The notes: generated from the sequence alone by a model not told the origin. Counted from the first letter of the stretch, positions 16,551 through 26,456 are shown. The stretch is DNA of 64,000 nt from Capilliphycus robustus (GCF_034932365.1 NZ_JAYGHR010000004.1:1-64000), one strand, 5' to 3'. Numbers and translations are program-made.

Positions 16551-17027
16551 TTAGATGGACAAGCCCAACTTTAGCCCTAGTATGCCATGAATCAGCATGA
16601 TTGAGATGGCTAAAGTGCCGAGGTAGGCATGGGTGATCCGTAGTGCATCTTTGTTTCCGGCGAAGCCACTGAAGGCAATCAAACCGTTAATGGCGAGGAC
16701 GCCGAGTAATGCAGTACCAGTCCAAAAATGTGGACTTTCGAGAATCGGCTGTTTTTGCATGACTAGCGAAAGCAGTCCGCCTGTGTAGCCCAACGCCATG
16801 AATAGAAACATCCAAGGTGCGATTTGACGATGGCTTGAGCGGCTTTTGAGTGCAACTTCTTTATCGGATGCCAGTCGCCCTTGCCATCCCGTGTAGGCAA
16901 CGGTACTCCCCATCGCTAGGACAACAATTCCCATCATCACGGGATGTCCCCAATGGGTGATGGGTTCGGGAATCCCTAAACTTCGGAACTGGCTTGCAAT
17001 GGGTTCCAATAGTTCACTCAGATTCAT
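16551..17027 (-). CDS. DUF4079 family membrane protein
   Basis: This 158-residue protein has four predicted transmembrane helices and His residues typical of DUF4079 (THWGHPVMMG, SHRQIAPWMF, RITHAYLGT, LIHGILGLKLG). The family is common in cyanobacteria and plastid-bearing eukaryotes and its function is unknown. The paired His in helices resembles haem-b or cytochrome-b561-like layouts, but that is inference. It sits directly upstream of comEC on the same strand. Confidence 0.85.
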   Translation of the reverse strand: MNLSELLEPIASQFRSLGIPEPITHWGHPVMMGIVVLAMGSTVAYTGWQGRLASDKEVALKSRSSHRQIAPWMFLFMALGYTGGLLSLVMQKQPILESPHFWTGTALLGVLAINGLIAFSGFAGNKDALRITHAYLGTLAISIMLIHGILGLKLGLSI

Positions 17028-17132
17028 CTTAATACCCGCCCTTAAAATTGATTGATTTTAACTTTTGTAATCATACCGTTTAGCTGCAACCGTTGGATCT
17101 TTGCCAGGGGATTTTTCCTCTGTCCTTGGTGC

Positions 17133-18014
17133 CTATTCCCTCAGTGTTGAGGTGGCATTTTTGTTGGGTCGAATTTGCGAACCATAGCGCCGAGACCAGA
17201 CTTGAGTAAATTCTGCACCGAACAGGAAAATTTGAGTTGAATAAAATATCCACATTAACAAAACGACAAATGATCCTGCTGCACCGTAAGCGGATGCGAT
17301 GCTACTGTGACCGAGATAAACACTGATGAATGATTTTCCAATGATAAATAAAACGGCTGTCATGGCGGCGCCGACTCCGACATCTTTCCAGGCAATTTTG
17401 ACATCAGGTAAAACGCGATAAATTTGAGCAAAAAGTAGAGTGATTAAGCCAAAAGAAATGGCAAGATCGACGAGAGACCAGATGAAACTGGGGATAAATA
17501 AATATTTTTCCAGGATTTCGCTGGTTCCCGATAAGACTGAACTGATTATCACTGAGAGTAACAATATTAAACCGATCCCCAATACCATGAAAATTGATAA
17601 AATTCGAGTTTTAATAAAGTCTTTAAGTCCTCGTCCGGGCTTGGGTTGTACTCCCCAAATCATATTTAAGGCTTGTTTGAGTTGAGCGAAAACGGTGGTG
17701 GCACCAAACAGGATAGTTGCGATCGCAACCAGGGTAGCTCTAATATTTGAGCTAGGGCTAAATTGATTTTTCAGCACAGTTTGAATTGAAACTGCATTTT
17801 CTGCACCCACCAAAGATTCTAATTTAGTAAAGACTTCTTCTTGGGCAATTTGTTCTCCAACGATAAAGCCCAAAACCGCAATCACTAAGATTAATAGGGG
17901 TGCAATTGAAAAGATCATATAATAGGAAAGGGCAGCCGCGAGGATGGGAACTTTATCCTGTTGCCATTCGTTAAAGGTTTCTCTGAGCAGACTTAAAACG
18001 GTGTTTAGATTCAC
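17133..18014 (-). CDS. YihY/BrkB family inner-membrane protein
   Basis: This 293-residue protein has the family start (FNEWQQDKVPILAAALSYYMIFSIAPLLIL). Six transmembrane helices and the C-terminal motif AYGAAGSFVVLLMWIFYSTQIFLFGAEFTQ are typical. The family was once called RNase BN by mistake. A transport or lipid-related role is suspected but unproven. It is on the same strand as DUF4079, 105 bp upstream of it, so cotranscription is possible. Confidence 0.88.
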   Translation of the reverse strand: MNLNTVLSLLRETFNEWQQDKVPILAAALSYYMIFSIAPLLILVIAVLGFIVGEQIAQEEVFTKLESLVGAENAVSIQTVLKNQFSPSSNIRATLVAIATILFGATTVFAQLKQALNMIWGVQPKPGRGLKDFIKTRILSIFMVLGIGLILLLSVIISSVLSGTSEILEKYLFIPSFIWSLVDLAISFGLITLLFAQIYRVLPDVKIAWKDVGVGAAMTAVLFIIGKSFISVYLGHSSIASAYGAAGSFVVLLMWIFYSTQIFLFGAEFTQVWSRRYGSQIRPNKNATSTLRE

Positions 18015-18084
18015 GACTTTTTAGAAAAATAAAAATCTCATCCATGAGTCTAGCAGCAAGTCGGTTTTTGATCTACCGGAGTGC

Positions 18085-19386
18085 TTATGAGGTTATTTTA
18101 GCTTGTTGGACTGGAATTTCCACAATAAACTCAGCCCCCTCTCCAAAAGCTGAATAAAAATCGAGTTTTCCCCGATGTTTTTCGACCACAATTTGATAAC
18201 TGGTTAATAAACCTAGCCCACTTCCTTTTCCCACAGGCTTTGTCGTAAAAAAAGGATCAAATAGACGAGATTTAACTTCGGGTAAAATTCCCATTCCATT
18301 ATCTTTGATAATGATTTGTACGGTTTCTTGATCTTTTAATCGAGTGGCAATCCAAATCCTTGGATTCTTGAAAGTTTCTGGATTTTTATCCAATTTGGAT
18401 TCTATCGCATCAATGGCGTTACTTAATAGATTTAAAAAGACCTGATTTAATTGACTAGGATAACAGGTTATTTTAGGAATTTTACCATAATTTTTAATGA
18501 TTTTAAGAACACAATCACCATTGGGAAGTTTAAATCGATGTTGCAAGAGAATAATCGTGCTATCAATCCCCTCGTGAAGATTAACCGATTTAATATCAGA
18601 TTCATCTAAATGAGAAAAAATGCGTAACGCTAGAATAATGGTACTAATTCGATGTACACCATTTTTCATAGAACCGATGATTTTTGGTAAGTCAGAAATG
18701 ATAAAATCTAGATCAATTTCTTCTGTCATTTTCTGAATCACTTGAGGCGGTTGAGGATATTCGTTTCGGTAAAGTTGAATTAACTTGAGTAAATCTTGAA
18801 TATATTCATTCGCTGGATCGAGATTTCCTGAGATAAAGCTAATGGGATTATTAATTTCATGGGCAATTCCGGCGACTAATTGCATTAAGCCCACCATTTT
18901 TTCTTGTTGAACCAGTCGGGCTTGGGTGACTTGTAATTCACTTAAGGTTGTTTTGAGTTGATTATTTTGATGTTGAAGTTGATTTTGTAAACTTTGAATC
19001 GTCAGTTGATTTTGAATTCTGACAATAATTTCTTCAAATTGAAAGGGCTTCGTCACATAATCGACTCCACCCACCTGAAAAGCTTTTACTTTATCCAAAG
19101 CATCATCTAAAGCGCTTAAAAAAATAATGGGTATTCGGCGAGTTTCTTCGTTGCTTTTGAGCTGTTCACAGACTTGATAACCATTCATTTCCGGCATATT
19201 AATATCGAGCAAAATCAGATCGGGCTTGACGGCTTTGACGGCAGTGAGTGCCATTTTTCCACTGATCGCTTGTCGGACATTATAGCCATATTCAGTCATC
19301 ATATTGGAAAGCAAACGTAAGTTTGCCGGGGTATCATCAACGACGAGAATATCAGTTTTCTTCAAACTTGTTTCAAGTGAATTCAT
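18085..19386 (-). CDS. Response regulator receiver-histidine kinase
   Basis: This 433-residue cytoplasmic signalling protein has a receiver domain (about 10-130, phospho-acceptor Asp61 in LLDINMPEMNG) and a coiled coil (about 130-165). The histidine kinase core follows, with H-box GIAHEINNP (His176). The N-box LLSNAIDAI, G1 DNGMGI and G2 GKGSGLGL are all present, so ATP binding looks intact. It lies 63 bp downstream of a REC-GGDEF-EAL gene on the same strand. The two receivers are near copies (DDTP..NLRLLS and AISG.MALTAV), suggesting duplication and a shared input. Confidence 0.92.
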   Translation of the reverse strand: MNSLETSLKKTDILVVDDTPANLRLLSNMMTEYGYNVRQAISGKMALTAVKAVKPDLILLDINMPEMNGYQVCEQLKSNEETRRIPIIFLSALDDALDKVKAFQVGGVDYVTKPFQFEEIIVRIQNQLTIQSLQNQLQHQNNQLKTTLSELQVTQARLVQQEKMVGLMQLVAGIAHEINNPISFISGNLDPANEYIQDLLKLIQLYRNEYPQPPQVIQKMTEEIDLDFIISDLPKIIGSMKNGVHRISTIILALRIFSHLDESDIKSVNLHEGIDSTIILLQHRFKLPNGDCVLKIIKNYGKIPKITCYPSQLNQVFLNLLSNAIDAIESKLDKNPETFKNPRIWIATRLKDQETVQIIIKDNGMGILPEVKSRLFDPFFTTKPVGKGSGLGLLTSYQIVVEKHRGKLDFYSAFGEGAEFIVEIPVQQAKITS

Positions 19387-19449
19387 AACATTGATTTATT
19401 ATAAATTGTGATTTCCGACATTCAGCAGGCTGGATTAAACAGCTATTAT

Positions 19450-21255
19450 CTAGGAAAAAAGTTGATTCCATTCATTGGATAAAACCAGATTAATCGCTTC
19501 CTTCTCATCGACGGGATGAGAAAATAGATACCCCTGACCTAAGACACAATTTAAGCCAATCAATTGTTTTAACTGAGCTTTAGTTTCGATCCCTTCGGCA
19601 ATAATGTTCATCTCTAAAATTTGAGCGATATTAATAATCACAGGGACAAGTCCTTTATTTTCTGATGTCTCATCGAGATGTTTAACAAAGGATTGATCGA
19701 TTTTCAGCGTATCTAAAGGAAAATAATGCAAGTAACTCAGAGAGGAATAGCCCGTACCAAAATCATCAATTCCTAACTGAATTCCTCGTTGTCTGAGTTG
19801 TTGGAGAATTTCAATGGCAATGGTGGGATTCTCCATTAATGCACTTTCAGTAATTTCCAGTTTTAAACATTGAGGATGAATTTGAGTTTCCGCGAGAATT
19901 TGATCAACAGATGGAATCAGATCGAGTTGGGTAAGCTGTCGAGTGGAAAGATTGACGCTAATAAAGAATGAATCATCAACAAGATTTTGATGTTGCCAGA
20001 TTCGGAGTTGTTCACAAGATTGACGCAAAACCCAGTTTCCAATCGGAATAATTAATCCAATTTCTTCAGCAATGGGAATAAACGACTGGGGAAAAATTAA
20101 GCCTCGGCTGGGATGCTGCCAACGCACTAAAGCCTCAAAGCCGATAATTTTACCTGTATTTAAAACGACGATAGGTTGATAATAAACGACTAATTCTTGC
20201 TGCTTAATCGCTTGATGGAGTTCGGTTTCTAGCTCTAAAACATTAATGGCAGCGACGTGCATTGTGGAGTCAAAAATGTGATATCGACCTCGACCTAACG
20301 CTTTAGCTCGATAGACAGCCGTATCTGCATCTCTTAATAAATGTTCGGGATCTTCATAGTTTGAATCCCCCAGTGCAATGCCGATGCTAGTATTAATAAA
20401 AACTTCATGTCGGTTGAGCTGAAATGCCTGAGAAAGAGCCTCAAGAATCTGATCGGCAATTTGAATCACTCGGTTTGAGTCTTCTATAGGGTTGAGAAGG
20501 ATGGTAAATTCATCACCTCCTAATCTTGCTAAAATATCTTCTGGATTTAACAAGCTTTCTAAACGACGACTCAGAGCAATCAGGAGTTCATCTCCCACTA
20601 AATGACCCAGGGAATCATTAACAATTTTGAAGCGATCGCAATCTAAAAATAAAACGGCAAATTGATGGTCTAAATTTTGCTTGGCTTGGTTGAGGGCTTG
20701 CTCTAACTTCCTCATAAAAAACCGACGATTGGGTAATCCTGTCAAGGGATCATGCAGTGCCATTTCCAGAAGTTTAGCATTGGCGACTTCAAGCTGTTGG
20801 GTTCGCTGTTCGACTCGTTTTTCCAGTTGCGTCTTCAGGCTACTCAGTTTTTCTTTGGCATTTTTTAAAGCGAGTTGATTTTGAACTCTTGCTAAGATTT
20901 CTTCAAATTCAAAGGGTTTAGTAATATAGTCTGCACCCCCCACTTGAAAGGCTTTGACTTTATCTAAAACATCATCTAACGCACTTAAAAAAATAATTGG
21001 GATGTCAGCCGTTTGGGGATTATTTTTTAGACAAGCACAAATTTGATATCCATCGATATCAGGCATCATTATATCGAGTAATATTAAACTCGGTTGAGAA
21101 GTTTGAACGGCTGTCAATGCCATTTGACCACTAATGGCTTGACGAACTTCATATCCCTGCTCACTCAACATGGTTGAGAGCAGACGTAAATTCATGGGTG
21201 TATCATCAACAATCAGAATATCAGCTTTAGGGAGATTAAGTTGACTTGGATTCAT
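19450..21255 (-). CDS. REC-GGDEF-EAL protein (c-di-GMP turnover)
   Basis: This is a 601-residue protein. The receiver (about 10-130) has Asp61 in LLDIMMPDIDG and is followed by a coiled coil (130-165). The GGDEF domain has an intact LARLGGDEF (246-250). The EAL domain has intact GFEALVRW (374-376) and the downstream DDFGTGYSS loop. Both diguanylate cyclase and phosphodiesterase activities are therefore possible. The product-inhibition I-site is degenerate: the RxxD position reads NPED (237-240). It is the first gene of a two-gene unit with the receiver-kinase downstream, which could phosphorylate it. Confidence 0.93.
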   Translation of the reverse strand: MNPSQLNLPKADILIVDDTPMNLRLLSTMLSEQGYEVRQAISGQMALTAVQTSQPSLILLDIMMPDIDGYQICACLKNNPQTADIPIIFLSALDDVLDKVKAFQVGGADYITKPFEFEEILARVQNQLALKNAKEKLSSLKTQLEKRVEQRTQQLEVANAKLLEMALHDPLTGLPNRRFFMRKLEQALNQAKQNLDHQFAVLFLDCDRFKIVNDSLGHLVGDELLIALSRRLESLLNPEDILARLGGDEFTILLNPIEDSNRVIQIADQILEALSQAFQLNRHEVFINTSIGIALGDSNYEDPEHLLRDADTAVYRAKALGRGRYHIFDSTMHVAAINVLELETELHQAIKQQELVVYYQPIVVLNTGKIIGFEALVRWQHPSRGLIFPQSFIPIAEEIGLIIPIGNWVLRQSCEQLRIWQHQNLVDDSFFISVNLSTRQLTQLDLIPSVDQILAETQIHPQCLKLEITESALMENPTIAIEILQQLRQRGIQLGIDDFGTGYSSLSYLHYFPLDTLKIDQSFVKHLDETSENKGLVPVIINIAQILEMNIIAEGIETKAQLKQLIGLNCVLGQGYLFSHPVDEKEAINLVLSNEWNQLFS

Positions 21256-22320
21256 TGGAGGTTTTTAGTAACTCTGTTGACAGTCTGAACCGACTTCAGC
21301 CTATCCATTAATTTTAAAGAGTACGGAGCGATCAAGTCTAATTTGATGAACTTTTTAGGTTAAAATTATCAACGTTTTTATAATATTGATTAAAGTCAAT
21401 CGATCCCTGGTATTCATCCAGCCAGATTAATAGTCTTCTCCATCAGAGCTGGTGACCAATGAGCAGAACTTCGAGAGGCGGGGGTCAGAGTCAGCGAGTT
21501 TGACATACTCCCCATTTCTAAAGAAAGGGGATTCTCCAAGCCTCACGGCTTTGGATTACTGATTCATTGACAACCCTTACAGCAAGCTAGTTTCCTAACC
21601 TACTCCAGAGGGGTGAGTCTCCCCAGTCGTTCATCCCATTTCAGAGATAGTTTCGGTATGCCCTACCGTACTTGAGAAAAAAATGCTTTGTTCTCTGTAC
21701 TTGGTGCTTTAAGGTTTTATATGGCCAAAGCATTTCTTGCAAGAACCCCATACCTTAAGTTTTCAAGGTTAATTGCATCGATTAGATGCTGGGTTTTTCA
21801 ACTGGTTGAATACCCTGCCAGTAGAGTTATTATAGCATTAGAAAGAGCCTTATATCCCCATACCTGAAGGTAGGGGCGTGTGCGGCAATTTTTGGTAATC
21901 TTGCATGACAAGATAAAGCTAGCCGATCAGATTATACCCTAAGTAGAAACAAACTCGCAAATATAGCGAACAGAAGTTCTCTTGCTGCTCTGGTCAAAGG
22001 AAAACCGTTATTGAAGAAGAAATATTTCTTATAAATTTACGGAAAATGCGTAGATAATTGGCGATGCTCTCCCCTCACTAAAAACTAACCTCCGTAAAAT
22101 TACGGAATTTGTATATTAAGAGGATACCTAAGCGCTCTAACCGAGTGGATTTGACGGAAAACCTGCATCAAATCATCCAGCGAGTCATCCAGATCAACCG
22201 TTGAGCAAACTGGTATGTTGTCGCGTATGTGTGTGATAATAAATAATAGAGGAGCAACTGAGTTTCTGGCGGATTACTAAGTCTCCCAAGCTAAAAACAT
22301 TCTGATAAAATGAGGATAGG
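21256..22320. other. Long intergenic region with an IS relic (1065 bp)
   Basis: Apart from the IS605-like relic at 21500-21894, the region has no credible gene. A near-palindrome TCCGTAAAATTACGGA lies at 22091-22106. Related TCCGTAAATTTACG and TTTACGGAAA sequences occur near 1868 and 22040. A short open stretch at about 22107-22203 ends in TGA but has no start or recognised domain. The last 100 bp are the upstream region of the taxis cluster. Confidence 0.5.
21500..21894 (-). mobile_element. Non-autonomous IS605-like element (395 bp, MITE-like)
   Basis: Read on the minus strand it follows TTAC (complement of 21895-21898) with CAAAAATTGCCGC, then a left hairpin CCCCTACCT-TC-AGGTATGGGG. It ends with a hairpin CCTTTCTTTAGAAATGGGG and the terminal TATGTCAA. 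Start (TTAC, CAA) and end (TGTCAA) match the tnpB element at 5368-6712, though the hairpin sequences differ. The interior has stop codons in all frames, so it encodes no protein. An inner inverted repeat ATGCTTTG / CAAAGCAT is also present. I read it as an internally deleted or reduced relative that would move only with a TnpA supplied in trans. Confidence 0.65.
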
Positions 22321-23487
22321 ATGTTAACTGACGAATCTACTCCCTACCAACGATTAGCACAAGAATTAGATCGCCGATGTCAGCAAATGGCAACAGGGGA
22401 CTTATGCTTCTCAACCCATGAAAAAGAAGGACAATTTCACCTGTTTTATGGTCGGTTACTCTATGTTACAGGTGAGTTTCATCGGGTGCGACGCTGGCAA
22501 AGGGCAGTGGTGAAGTATTGCTCCGGTTGGAAACCTTCATCGGCACTGATTTCATTTGAGCAGAATAAACCCTGGGAATATCAGATGCTTTATGAAGGAG
22601 TAGCCCGAGAGCAAATCAGTTTAACTCAGGCTAAAGTTGTGATTCGTCAAGTCAGCTTAGAGATACTCTTTTCTCTGGCTCGTTACAGTGATCTCAGTTG
22701 CCAATGGAAATCCTATCAAGAAGAAAATACCCAACTTTCTCTCGGTTTAACGCTGTCTTTTCCTGAAGTCAAGCCGATTTTTGCCAAAGCCGATCAAATG
22801 CAACAGCAGTGGCAAGCCGCCGGTTTAAGCAGTATTAGTCCTGATTTATCTCCGGTGTCTAAAAAGAAACTGAATCCTGAAGCCCTTTCCGGCATGGCTA
22901 AATATCTCAATGGCAAGTTTACCTTATGGGATATTGCTGTCAGGACGGAAAAACCCGTCACCGCCATCACGAAAGCCTTAGTTCCTTTGATTAAAAAAGG
23001 TATTCTTCAACTGCGGCGAATTCCTGATGTCTCAGCCCCTATAAGTCCAACCCCGACTAAGACTTTACCCCCTTCAGATGCTTCATCTCAAAGCCGTAAG
23101 CAACCCTTTCTGATCACCTGTATTGATGATAGTCCTGTGATCGCTCAAAGTTTACGAAAAATCCTCGAACCTGCTGGCTATAAAGTGGTGGGAATTCTAG
23201 ATCCTGTTAAAGCCTTAGCTCAAATTGCCGAACAAAAACCGGATTTAATCTTTTTAGATTTAATCATGCCTCATGCTAATGGTTACACCGTTTGTCAATT
23301 TTTGAGAAATGCACCTCTATTTGAGCATACACCTGTGATCATTCTCACCAGTCGGGATAATGTTATTGATCGCAGTCGTGCTAAACTTGTGGGTGCTTCC
23401 GATTTTTTAGTCAAACCTCCGAAGGCTCAGGAGACTCTGGAAATCGTCCAAAAATACCTTCCGAGATCTTCAAAGGTTTTAACTTGA
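22321..23487 (+). CDS. PatA/PixG-type response regulator (first copy)
   Basis: This 388-residue protein has an N-terminal DUF4388/PatA-type domain (about 1-235; TGDLCFSTHEKEGQFHLF and FYGRLLYVTGEFHRVRRW). A Pro/Ser linker follows, then a C-terminal receiver (about 262-385) with Asp313 in LIFLDLIMP. PixG/TaxP1 is the PatA-type regulator of the cyanobacterial phototaxis operon and acts downstream of PixL on pilus motors (family knowledge). It is the first gene of the taxis cluster and is followed 80 bp later by a CheY-like gene. The third gene is a paralogue with the same layout. Confidence 0.9.
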   Translation: MLTDESTPYQRLAQELDRRCQQMATGDLCFSTHEKEGQFHLFYGRLLYVTGEFHRVRRWQRAVVKYCSGWKPSSALISFEQNKPWEYQMLYEGVAREQISLTQAKVVIRQVSLEILFSLARYSDLSCQWKSYQEENTQLSLGLTLSFPEVKPIFAKADQMQQQWQAAGLSSISPDLSPVSKKKLNPEALSGMAKYLNGKFTLWDIAVRTEKPVTAITKALVPLIKKGILQLRRIPDVSAPISPTPTKTLPPSDASSQSRKQPFLITCIDDSPVIAQSLRKILEPAGYKVVGILDPVKALAQIAEQKPDLIFLDLIMPHANGYTVCQFLRNAPLFEHTPVIILTSRDNVIDRSRAKLVGASDFLVKPPKAQETLEIVQKYLPRSSKVLT

Positions 23488-23567
23488 GCAATAATACAGG
23501 ATAGAATACATTGTAAATTTTGAGTGAAGTTTGAGTCAAAAGTTTAAATTATTGATGAGGTTGTGCA

Positions 23568-23954
23568 ATGACAAGTATATTAGTAATAGAAGACAATTCG
23601 ACTGAAGCAGACGTGATGATTGGTTGCTTACGTCAATCCGGTTTTGATGTTCACAATGTGACAACGGCAGAAGCCGCTAAAGCCTTGCTAGAACATAAAA
23701 TTTTTGATGCGATTGTTACCGATGTCGTTTTGCCGGGTCAAAGTGGATTTGGGTTGTGTCGGGAGCTAAAAAATCAGAATAAAACTGCTCATATTCCTAT
23801 TATTATTTGTTCGAGTAAATCCGCTAACATTGATAAAAACTGGGGATTAAAACAAGGGGCATCTGCCTATGTAACTAAGCCAATTAATCGCGAAGAATTG
23901 ATCAGTACAGTCAGAAGTTTTACAATCCCTTCTGGACAAGCGGGACTCGCTTAG
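23568..23954 (+). CDS. CheY-like single-domain response regulator
   Basis: This 128-residue receiver has acidic pocket residues near the start (VIEDN), phospho-acceptor Asp52 in IVTDVVLPG, a Ser switch residue in IICSSKS, and Lys in YVTKP. By position and size it corresponds to PixH/TaxY of Synechocystis-type phototaxis operons. No output domain is present, so it should act by protein contact or as a phosphate sink. Confidence 0.92.
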   Translation: MTSILVIEDNSTEADVMIGCLRQSGFDVHNVTTAEAAKALLEHKIFDAIVTDVVLPGQSGFGLCRELKNQNKTAHIPIIICSSKSANIDKNWGLKQGASAYVTKPINREELISTVRSFTIPSGQAGLA

Positions 23955-24348
23955 AATCACCCCGACGCTCAACTTTACTCGATCAAACCAGCTTCTTTGT
24001 TCTGAATGTAAAATCTATTTTGAAATTAAATTCCGGGAAAAAATCAGTTAGGAAGTGAGTCTTAAATGCTCACTTCTCTACTTGATTAGAATTTTAAAAA
24101 TTTGCTTGTTTATTATAATACAATAAAAATTAATATAATTCTTAAAAAATAGATCTAAGATCAGGATAGAGACCCCTTGTTTATCGGATTTTTAAGTGTT
24201 TTACTTAGTATTGATGATCCCGTGAAAAGACCAACTTCAGGAGAAGAAGTCCATTGATCTTCTCAACGAAAGTCGCTCTGGTGTCTCAGCTTCATCTATC
24301 GGATTTCTCTAGCCTGTCTACTTGGCGTCTACCCACTGCGAACCCACC
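23955..24348. other. Intergenic region with a hairpin (394 bp)
   Basis: A perfect stem GAAGTGAG / CTCACTTC with a 9-nt loop lies at 24053-24077 after the CheY-like gene. It could be a weak terminator or RNA-processing site. No gene is seen. The gap suggests that the second PatA-type gene has its own promoter. Confidence 0.4.
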
Positions 24349-25596
24349 ATGACAACAACCGAATACATACATCTTAAACAGCTTGATCAAAAATTACAGC
24401 AGTTGAGTCAACATCACAATAGTGGTATCCTAACTCTCAGCAGCCATACCGAAGAAGGAAAACTTTACTTCAGCCAAGGCCAATTACTCTATGCTGCAAC
24501 CAATGTTCATCGAGTCAGACGGTGGTCAAGAGCCATCGAAAAATACTGCCCAAAAATAACAGTACCCTCCTCACCACCCATTGAGCATTTGTTGTGGGAA
24601 TATAAGCTGTTATATCAGGGAATTCGTCGTCAGGAACTTAACCTTTCTCAAGCTAAAGGCGTGATGCGACGAGTCCTGAGTGAAGTGTTATTTTCTATGA
24701 CTCGCCCTATCGACTTAAACTTTCATTGGGAAGCTCATACTTCCCTAGAATCTGGTTTTTCAAAGCACCTTAGTCTTTCCTATGAGGAAGTCAAAAGTAT
24801 TCTACCTCAAGTTGCCCAAATACAAAGCCAATGGCAAACGGCAAACTTAAACAACCTTGACCCCAATCTGGCTCCAGTTTTGACCAAACCCGTTAATCCG
24901 AAAGCCCTCTCGGGTTTAGTCAAATATCTGAATGGAGACTTGACGTTGTGGGATATTTCCCAGCAAATCGAAAAGCCTTTAGTCAGTGTTACTCGGGCTT
25001 TAGTTCCTTTACTTCAGAAAGGATTATTGCAGTTTAGAATGTTGCCGGATTTGCCAGCAAAAGCCGAAGAAAACCTCACAAAAACCACAAAAAATTCAAC
25101 GGATTATACTGATAAATCATCTTCGACGACTCGCAAGCAACCGTTAATCGCCTGTATTGATGATAGCCCGGTAGCGGCTCAAAGTCTCAAGCAAATTCTC
25201 GAACCAATGGGATGTCAAATTTTGAGTATCCAAAATCCGGTGAAAGGACTGGCTCAAATTGCCGAACATAAGCCCGATTTAATCTTTTTAGATTTAGTCA
25301 TGCCCAATGCGAACGGATATATTGTCTGTAAGTTTTTACGCAATGCTCCCATTTTTCAGAATACCCCTGTTGTGATTCTCACCAGTCGGGATACGGTGGT
25401 TGATAGAAACTACGCTAAACTCGCAGGTGCTTCAGATTTTTTGAGTAAACCGCCGAATCCTCGTGATACGTTGCAGGTGGTTCGCAAACACTTAGCTGAA
25501 AAATTTCCCCGACTGAGAACTTACAGTCTGACTGAAGGAGCAAAAAAAGAGGTTTCGACTTCCTCCGATCATTCTGCTAAACCGATTAGCAATTAA
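24349..25596 (+). CDS. PatA/PixG-type response regulator (second copy)
   Basis: This 415-residue paralogue of the protein at 22321 has an N-terminal DUF4388-type domain (SGILTLSSHTEEGKLYFS and VHRVRRWSRAIEKYCP). A conserved middle motif NPKALSGLVKYLNGDLTLWD leads to a C-terminal receiver with Asp in LIFLDLVMPNANGY. A C-terminal basic tail is absent from the first copy. The frame extends to TTG 24322, but the ATG at 24349 with MTTTEYIHL is the natural start. Having two PatA-type outputs in one taxis cluster suggests duplicated or competing outputs. Confidence 0.9.
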   Translation: MTTTEYIHLKQLDQKLQQLSQHHNSGILTLSSHTEEGKLYFSQGQLLYAATNVHRVRRWSRAIEKYCPKITVPSSPPIEHLLWEYKLLYQGIRRQELNLSQAKGVMRRVLSEVLFSMTRPIDLNFHWEAHTSLESGFSKHLSLSYEEVKSILPQVAQIQSQWQTANLNNLDPNLAPVLTKPVNPKALSGLVKYLNGDLTLWDISQQIEKPLVSVTRALVPLLQKGLLQFRMLPDLPAKAEENLTKTTKNSTDYTDKSSSTTRKQPLIACIDDSPVAAQSLKQILEPMGCQILSIQNPVKGLAQIAEHKPDLIFLDLVMPNANGYIVCKFLRNAPIFQNTPVVILTSRDTVVDRNYAKLAGASDFLSKPPNPRDTLQVVRKHLAEKFPRLRTYSLTEGAKKEVSTSSDHSAKPISN

Positions 25597-25925
25597 TGGC
25601 GATGCCGAAATCCTAGAAAATAGAAATTATTGTAGGAGCAGTTATTCTTTTCCCGTAAAAATTAACATCTACTCAAAAAAATGCCCAGCCTCATTCAGCA
25701 TCGGTAAAATGGGTGCATAACTTTTATAAAAAATAGGATTTTAAGCGGGGAATTTATCAACTTAAACGCCTCAAAAACGGACTGAAAAAATTTTTCAAAA
25801 CTCTGAAACGTTTTTTTAAGTTTAAGCCAGTTTGCCGAAAACTTAAGTTAAAATAAGGCAAGTTAACCCATCGTAGAGTCAAAACTCTCAAATGGGAGAC
25901 TTAATTCCATCACAACCCACTAAAA
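25597..25925. other. Intergenic region (329 bp)
   Basis: AT-rich, no credible gene. It probably holds the promoter for the CheW/chemoreceptor/CheA part of the cluster. No operator or RNA motif was recognised. Confidence 0.4.
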
Positions 25926-26456
25926 ATGAAGGGGCAATCTGCTACTGCAACTCCGGCTCAACAGTTTTTGAGTTTTTCGCTCAACCCTAATCTGCAAGCC
26001 TTACTGTCGGCTCAACAATTAGCAGAAATTGTTCGACTCGATCCAGCCACAATTATCGCGATTCCGCAGATGCCAGAGGCGGTGATTGGAGTCTGTCCTT
26101 GGCAGGGGGAAGTCCTGTGGTTAGTTGATCTGGCTTATCTACTCGGCTTGGAACCCCTGATCAAATCTGCTAATATTCAGTCGAATTGTAGTATTCTCAA
26201 AATCAGAAGTCAACAAGGTAATCTAGGTTTATTGGTCGCTCAAATCGGACAATTAGTAAGCTGTGAACCGAGCAGCATTCAACCTGCTGATCTGAGTTTA
26301 AATCAACTCAAACGCCTTGCAAATTCCCTGAATATAGAGGAATCAGCAGCCGCTATTCCACACCTCTGTATTCAAGGCAGTTGGACCCATCCTGATGGTA
26401 GCATCTTGCCGATTATTAATATTGAAGCCCTGATTCAATATTTAGTGCAGGATTAA
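25926..26456 (+). CDS. CheW-like adaptor (PixI/TaxW type)
   Basis: This 176-residue CheW-fold protein has a beta-rich core (IVRLDPATIIAIPQMPEAVI, GVCPWQGEVLWLVDLAYLLG, LGLLVAQIGQLVSCEPSSI). CheW couples chemoreceptors to CheA. Its position between the PatA-type gene and the five-GAF receptor matches pixI in phototaxis operons. Start at ATG 25926; 82 bp upstream of the receptor gene. Confidence 0.88.
   Translation: MKGQSATATPAQQFLSFSLNPNLQALLSAQQLAEIVRLDPATIIAIPQMPEAVIGVCPWQGEVLWLVDLAYLLGLEPLIKSANIQSNCSILKIRSQQGNLGLLVAQIGQLVSCEPSSIQPADLSLNQLKRLANSLNIEESAAAIPHLCIQGSWTHPDGSILPIINIEALIQYLVQD

Noticed and set aside
22107..22203. Short frame ending NLHQIIQRVIQINR before the taxis cluster
   Set aside because: It reads like the tail of a protein, but no start, upstream coding or family match is visible.
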